From: Papio anubis
Taxonomy: Eukaryota; Chordata; Mammalia; Primates; Cercopithecidae
DNA length: 64,000 nucleotides
Direction: 5' to 3'
Assembly: GCF_008728515.1 (NCBI RefSeq)
Contig: NC_044986.1
Coordinates: 63,415,159-63,479,158 of the forward strand
Every line of letters begins with the position of its first letter. The first letter of the stretch is position 1. Positions 58,063-64,000 of the stretch are shown here, one piece after another. The translations under genes and the position numbers were made by a program. The notes beneath the pieces are model-generated. The model was not told the DNA's origin, ran no database searches, and was given only the letters and a program-made list of their open reading frames with translations.

Positions 58063-59066
58063 TGAAAATACAGAACCTGATTTGTCCCTTTTTCAGAGTA
58101 CACACTTCTACAAAAATTAAACATTATCTTTCTAGAGAATCTATTAGGATAGGCACATCTATTCACATCTTGACATGTTGCTCTTTTAAAATAAAGACAA
58201 TTCCTCTTATTTTCAGAAGCACTTTTTAAAAGGATAAAAGCAGCAAAGAAAAAAACTTTTCCTATAACCAAATGCAAGCACAAAGAAAAGTCTGTTAATG
58301 TTTATTTTGTGTTCCAATTGCTATGCTCTGGTAAAATCCTACAAAAGGAAACACATTAACCAGATGACTTGCAGAGCACAGTGATACCAAAAATAGTACT
58401 TAAGTTAATACACTAATTGCAAAGTTGCAGAGATTAAGTTCATCATTCTAGTTCTTGGATAAACTTTTGGAGAGGGAGTATTTAGAGTTTAATATAAGGG
58501 CTGTCTTAAGCTTCCTAAAGAATAATACAAGCAGTAAAAATGTGCTCTGTATAAGTGAACTCCAGAAATAGAAAGCTTCAGTCACTAAAGTAATAATAGC
58601 TTTTGTATAAGCAACCAAATTACCCTCTTGCAACTTCTATTAAAGTCAATACAAGAGAGTGGCTAACAGCTAATTTTGCTCACAAATCTACCATTGTTTT
58701 GAGTTTTTATATTTGACGCTAAATCATAAAGAAGCCACATTACCTTGATAATAACAACAAAGAAAAAGTCTTAAGTCTCCACATGGTAATTACTGTGACC
58801 TATATGCAGAAATTTGACAATATGTCAAAATTTGAACCTATTTTCAAATGAACCTATATCGGGTTCAGAAATCTAAGCCTTCCTAAAACAATGATTAGCA
58901 ACAACCAATTGGTGTTATTCTCCAAATCATGTAATCTAGTGGACTGTAATTCCAATATTATAAAAATGCTGTCATAGGAATATGCATGAGTGAATGTACA
59001 GGCAGCTTTATCTGCCTGCCAATTTCACATCCACAGGAAACAAAAGGAATAGTTGAGGTTATTCTT
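58063..59066. other. Repeat-poor intronic DNA
   Basis: No supported element in about 1 kb. Confidence 0.45.
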
Positions 59067-59384
59067 TTTTTCTTTTCTTTTCTTCTTTTCTTTTTTTTTT
59101 TTAAGACGGAGTCTCGCTCTGTCTCCCAGGCTGGAGTGCAGGGATGTGATCTCGGCTCCCTGCAAGCTCCGCCTCCCTGAGTTCACGCCATTCTCCTGCC
59201 TCAGCCTCCCAAGCAGCTGGGACTACAGGCGCCAACAATCACGCCCAGCTAATTTTTTGTATTTTTAGTAGAGACAGGGTTTCACCATGTTAGCCAGGAT
59301 GGTCTCGTTCTCCTGACCTCGTAATCCACCCGCCTCGGCCTTCCAAATTGCTGGGATAACAGGCGCGAACCACTGTGCCAGATT
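59067..59384 (-). mobile_element. AluY-like
   Basis: CT-rich reverse tail, then gacggagtctcgctctgtctccc, with caagctccgcctcc, gttcacgccattc and gttagccaggatggtctcg typical of AluY. Target-site duplication ggttattctt at 59057-59066 and 59385-59394. Confidence 0.95.
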
Positions 59385-59430
59385 GGTTATTCTTCATTGA
59401 TGCCTGTCAATCTTTCTTTTCCTACACTAC

Positions 59431-59750
59431 TGATATGGTTAGGCTTTGCGTTCCCACGCAAATCTCGTTTTGAATTTTAATCCCAATAATCCTCATGTGT
59501 CAAGGGAGAGACCAGGTGGCGTAATCTATTCATGGGGGTGGTTCCCCCATGCTACTCTTGTGATAGTGAGTGAGCTCTCACTAGATCTAATGGTTTTACA
59601 GGGGGCTCCTCTCCCCTTTCGCAGCACTCACTTTGTCCTGCCGCCCTGTGAAGAAGTTGCCTGCTTCTCCTTGTATTCTGCCATGATTGTAACTTTCCTG
59701 AGGCCTCCCCAGCAATGTGGAACTGTGAGTCAATTAAACCTCTTTCCTGG
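59431..59750 (+). mobile_element. MaLR LTR (THE1/MST type), truncated by L1
   Basis: Begins tgatatggttaggctttgcg and contains tcatgggggtggttcccccatgctactcttgtgatagtgagtgagctctcac, cctgccgccctgtgaagaag and ctgtgagtcaattaaacctctttcc, the usual MaLR LTR order. The last part of the LTR is missing at the L1 junction. No internal region is visible. Confidence 0.88.
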
Positions 59751-60096
59751 AAAGACACATAATTGACAGATTCACCAAAGTTGAAATGAAGGAAAAAATG
59801 GTAAGGGCAGCCAGAGAGAAGGGTTGGATTACCCACAAAGGGAAGCTCATCAGACTAACAGCAGATCACTCGGCAGAAACGCTACAAGCCAGAAGAGATT
59901 TGGGGCCAATATTCAACATTCCCAAAGAAAAGATTTGCAACCCGGAATGTCATATCCAGCCAAAATAAGTTTCATAAGTGAAGGAGAAATAAAATCCTTT
60001 ACAGATAAGCAAATGCTTAGAGATTTTGTCACCACCAGGTCTGCCCTACAAGAGATCCTGAAGGAAGCACTAAACATGGAAAGGAACAACCGGTAA
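59751..60096 (+). pseudogene. LINE-1 ORF1 C-terminal remnant
   Basis: Encodes the last third of the ORF1 RNA-binding protein in two frames (59786-59968, then 59824-60096), ending in the family's usual MERNNR stop at 60094-60096. The N-terminal coiled coil and RRM are absent, and a frameshift lies near 59960. Confidence 0.88.
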
Positions 60097-60192
60097 CAAC
60101 CGGCCATTGCAAAAACATGCCAAAATGTAAAGTTCATCGATGCTAGGAAGAAACTGCATCAACTAATGAGCAAAATAGCCAGCTAATATCAT

Positions 60193-63100
60193 AATGACAG
60201 GATCAAGTTGAAACATAACAATATTAACCTTAAATGTAAATGAACTAAATGGTCCAATTAAAAGACACAGACTGGCAAATTGGATAAAGAGTCAAGACCC
60301 ATCAGTCTGCTGTATTCAGGAGACCCATCTCACATGGACAGACACACATAGGCTCAAAATAAAGGGATGGAGGAAGATCTACCAAGCAAATGCAAAACAA
60401 AAAAAAGCAGAGGTTGCAATCCTAGTCTTCGATAAAACAGACTTTAAAACCACCAAAGATCAAAAGAGACAAAGAAGGCCATTACATGATGGTAAACGGA
60501 TCAATTCATCAGGAAGAGATAACTATCCTAAATATATATGCAGCCAATACAGGAGCACCCAGATTCATAAAGCAAGTCCTTAGAGACTTACAAAGAGACT
60601 TAGACTCCCATATAATAAGAATGGGAGAGTTTAACACCCCACTGTCAACATTAGACATATCAACGAAACAGAAAGTTAACAAGGATATCCAGGAATTGGA
60701 ACTCAACTCTGCACCAAGAGGATCTAATAGACATCTACAGAACTCTCCACCCGAAATCAGCAGAATATACATTCTTCTCAGGAACACATCGCACTTATTC
60801 CAAAATTGACCACATAATTGGAAGTAAAGCACTCCTCAGCAAATGTACAAGAACAGAAATTATAACAAACTGTCTCTCATACCACAGTGCAAACAAACTA
60901 GAACTCAGGACTAAGAAACTTAGTCAAAACGACTCAACTATATGGAAACTGAACAACCTGCTCCTGAATGACTACTGGGTACATAACGAAATGAAGGCAG
61001 AAATAAAGATGTTCTTTGAAACCAATGAGAATAAAGACACAACATACCAGAATCTCTGGGACACATTTAAAGCAGTGTGTAGAGGGAAACTTATAGCATT
61101 AAATGCCCACAAGAGAAAGCAGGAAAGATCTAAAATGGACACCCTAACATCACAATTAAAAGAACTAGAGAAGCAAGAGCAGACACATTCAAAAGCTAGC
61201 AGAAGGCAAGAAATAAGTAAGATCGAGTAGAACTGAAGGAGACAGAGACACAAAAATCCCTCCAAAAAATCAATGAATCCAGGAGCTGGTTTTTTGAAAA
61301 GATCAACAAAATTGACAGACCGCTAGCAAGACTAATAAAGAAGAAAAGAGAGAAGAATCAAATAGATGCAATAAAAAATGATAAAGGGGATATCACCACT
61401 GACCCCACAGAAATACAAACTACCATCAGAGAATACTATAAACACCTCTATGCAAATAAATTAGAAAACCTAGAAAAAATGGGTAATTTACTGGACACTT
61501 ACACTCTCCCGAGACTAAACCAGGAAGAAGCTGAATCCCTGAATAGACCAATAGCAGGCTCTGAAATTGAGGCAATAATTAATAACCTACCAACCAAAAA
61601 AAGTCCAGGACCAGACAGATTCACAGCCGAATTCTACCAGAGGTACAAGGAGGAGCTGGTACCATTCCTTCGGAAACTATTCCAATCAATAGAAAAAGAG
61701 GGAATCCTCCCTAACTCATTTTATGAGGCCAACTTCATCCTGATACCAAAGCCTGGCAGAGACACATCAAAAAAAGAGAATTTTAGATCAATGTCCCTGA
61801 TGAACATCGATGCAAAAATCCTCAATAAAATACTGGCAAACCGGATCCAGCAGCACATCAAAAAGCTTATCCACCATGATCAAGTGGGCTTCATCCCTGG
61901 GATGCAAGGCTGGTTCAACATACACAAATCAATAAACGTAATCCAGCATATAAACAGAGCCAGAGACAAAAACCACATGATTATCTCAATAGATGCAGAA
62001 AAGGCCTTTGACAAAATTCAACAGCCTTCATGCTAAAAACTCTCAATAAATTCGGTATTGATGGAACATATACCAAAATAATAAGAGCTATTTATGACAA
62101 ACCCACAATCAATATCATACTGAATGGGCAAAAACTAGAAGCATTCCCTTTGAAAACTGGCACAAGACAGGGATGCCCTCTCTCACCACTCCTATTCAAC
62201 ATAGTGTTGGAAGTTCTGGCTGGGGCAATCAGGCAAGAGAAAGAAATAAAGGGTATTCCGTTAGGAAAAGAAGAAGTCAAATTGTCCCTGTTTTCAGATG
62301 ATATGATTGTATATTTAGAAAACCCCATTGTCTCTGCCCAAAATCTCCTTAAGCTGGTAAACAGCTTCAGCAAAGTCTCAGAATACAAAATCAATGTGCA
62401 AAAATCACAAGCATTCTTATACACCAGTAACAGACAAACAGAGCCAAATCATGAATGAACTCCCATTCATAATAGCTTCAAAGAGAATAAAATACCCAGG
62501 AATCCAATTTACAAGGGGTGTAAAGGACCTCTTCAAGGAGGACTACAAACTACTGCTCAGTGAAATAAAAGAGGACACAAACAAATGGAAGAACATACCA
62601 TGCTCATGGATAGGAAGAATCAATATTGTGAAAATGGTCATACTGCCCAAGGTAATTTATAGATTCAATGCCATCCCCATTAAGCTACCAATGACTTTCT
62701 TCACAGAATTGGAAAAAACTGCTTTAAAGTTCATATGGAACCAAAAAAGACCCCACATTGCCAAGACAATCCTAAGTCAGAAGAACAAAGCTGGAGGCAT
62801 CATGCTACCTGACTTCAAACTATACTACAAGGCTACCGTAACCAAAACAGCATGGTATTGGTACCAAAACAGAGATATAGACCAATGGAACAGAACAGAG
62901 CCCTCAGAAATAACACACATCTACAGCCATCTGATCTTTGACAAACCTGACAAAAACAAGAAATGGGGAAAGGATTCCCTATTTCATAAATGATGCTGGG
63001 AAAATTGGCTAGCCATAAGTAGAAAGCTGAAACTGGATCCTTTCCTTACTCCTTATACGAAAATTAATTCAAGATGGATTAGAGACTTAAATATTAGACC

Positions 63101-64000
63101 TAATACCATAAAAACCCTAGAAGAAAACCTAGGTAATACCATTCAGGACATAGGCATGGGCAAGGACTTCATGTCTAAAACACCAAAAGCAATGGCAACA
63201 AAAGCCAAAATTGACAAATGGGATCTAATTACACTAGAGAGCTTCTGCACAGCAAAAGAAACTACCATCAGAGTGAACAGGCAACCTACAGAATGGGAGA
63301 AAATTTTTGCAATCTACTCATCTGACAAAGGGCTAATATCCAGAACCTACAAAGAACTCAAACAAATTTATAAGAAAAAAGCAAACAACCCCATCAAAAA
63401 GTGGGCAAAGGATATGAACAGACACTTCTCAAAAGAAGACATTCATATAGCCAACAGACACATGAAAAAATGCTCATCATCACTCGCCATCAGAGAAATG
63501 CGAATCAAAACCACAATGAGATACCATCTCACACCAGTTAGAATGGCGATCATTAAAAAATCAGGAAACAACAGGTGCTGGAGAGGATGTGAAGAAACAG
63601 GAACCCTTTTACACTGTTAGTGGGACTGTAAACTAGTTCAACTATTGTGGAAAACAGTGTGGCAATTCCTCAAGGATCTAAAACTAGAAATACCATTTGA
63701 CCCAGCCATCCCATTACTGGGGATATACCCAAAGGATTATAAGTCATGCTGCTATAAAGACACATGCACACGTATGTTTCCTGCGGCACTATTCACAATA
63801 GCAAAGACTTGGAATCAACCCAAATGTCCATCAGTGACAGACTGGATTAAGAAAATGTGGCACATATACACCATGGAATACTATGCAGCCATATAAAAGG
63901 ATGAGTTTATGATCTTTGTAGGGACATGGATGAAGCTGGAAACCATCATTCTCAGCAAACTATTGCAAGAACAGAAAACCAAACACCGCATGTTCTCACT
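60193..64000 (+). pseudogene. LINE-1 ORF2 remnant, broken, cut by window end
   Basis: The ORF2 start ATG at 60193-60195 is kept, but codon 6 is TGA, so initiation there would stop at once. Endonuclease region 60210-61000; RT 61479-62460 with SIDAEKAFDKIQ (about 61990) and the catalytic box reading FSDD (62291-62302) in place of FADD. A one-base loss at about 62027 splits the RT; a second frameshift lies near 62455; a Trp codon has become TGA at 62992. The C-terminal region is open at 63156-63620 and 63645-63896. Non-functional. Confidence 0.92.

Larger units (their letters stand above)
14305..64000 (-). other. CTNNA3: CTNNA3 intron, 3' portion (upstream of the exon)
   Basis: Sequence right of the exon is the preceding intron of the minus-strand gene and ends at the acceptor 14306-14305. 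At nearly 50 kb without another exon it fits the very large introns known for CTNNA3. Confidence 0.8.
59751..64000 (+). mobile_element. LINE-1 (L1PA type), 5'-truncated, running off the window
   Basis: Enters in the ORF1 C-terminal region (aagacacataattgacagattc), directly abutting the MaLR LTR, and continues through the inter-ORF spacer and ORF2 to the window end, some 15 codons short of the ORF2 stop. Its 3' UTR and target-site duplication lie outside. In the same orientation as the L1 at 1-3092, and very similar to it. Confidence 0.96.

Noticed and set aside
59431..59750. Possible endogenous retrovirus genes next to the LTR
   Set aside because: Only an LTR fragment is present; no gag, pol or env-like sequence was seen on either side.
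61479..62993. Long plus-strand open frames (185, 142 and 199 codons) as possible genes
   Set aside because: They are consecutive pieces of a broken LINE-1 ORF2, with RT motifs and frameshifts between them.
1..64000. Search for LRRTM3, known to sit inside a CTNNA3 intron
   Set aside because: No long leucine-rich-repeat coding frame is present on either strand.
1..64000. CRISPR arrays, prophage, operons or other prokaryotic systems
   Set aside because: All repeats are eukaryotic transposons or microsatellites; no spaced identical repeats with unique spacers and no prokaryotic gene organisation.
1..64000. A transposition-competent L1
   Set aside because: Each L1 is truncated by insertion or by the window, and all carry stops or frameshifts in ORF1 or ORF2.

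Overview
The window is nuclear DNA of a catarrhine primate, most probably human. It carries AluJ, AluS and AluY copies, L1PA/L1PB-type LINE-1s, Tigger (pogo) DNA transposons, L2 and MIR fossils and a MaLR LTR, at a base composition typical of an AT-rich intron. No prokaryotic, viral or organellar gene is present.

The only host coding sequence I can support is one 264-bp exon on the minus strand at 14041-14304. It is in frame from end to end (88 codons), has a consensus acceptor and donor, and encodes part of the N domain of alpha-T-catenin (CTNNA3). In human this gene spans well over a megabase of 10q21, so the rest of the window is read as the two flanking introns: 1-14040 downstream and 14305-64000 upstream in transcription order.

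Layout. 1-3092: 3' half of an L1PA-type element (+). 3154-6000: a rearranged Alu, an AluS/Y, and L1M, L2 and MIR scraps. 6005-9450: a long antisense L1M. 11741-12492: a Tigger-type element split by a 381-bp L1. 13230-16630: L2 and MIR fragments around the exon. 17868-26430: an L2 split by an L1M, then by a nearly full-length L1 of about 7 kb that carries two Alus. 26900-34800: L2, MIR, one L1M, one Alu and repeat-poor DNA. 34803-39255: an L1M split by a mini-L1, a tail-to-tail Alu pair, a small TIR element and a MER2-like Tigger, which itself holds two further Tigger-type elements and an AluY. 40103-41219: a larger Tigger with a remnant of its transposase DNA-binding domain. 41740-59384: MIRs, two Tigger MITEs, Alus, L1 3' ends and long repeat-poor stretches. 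59431-64000: a MaLR LTR cut by another L1PA element that runs off the window.

All five younger L1s lie on the plus strand, antisense to CTNNA3; the 14 Alus are split evenly between strands. The L1s at the two window edges are direct repeats about 61 kb apart. I found no new gene system. The notable content is the exon, two deeply nested transposon stacks whose order can be read from target-site duplications, and structures relevant to genome instability in this locus. Repeat family names come from recognising consensus-like stretches by eye, not from a database search.
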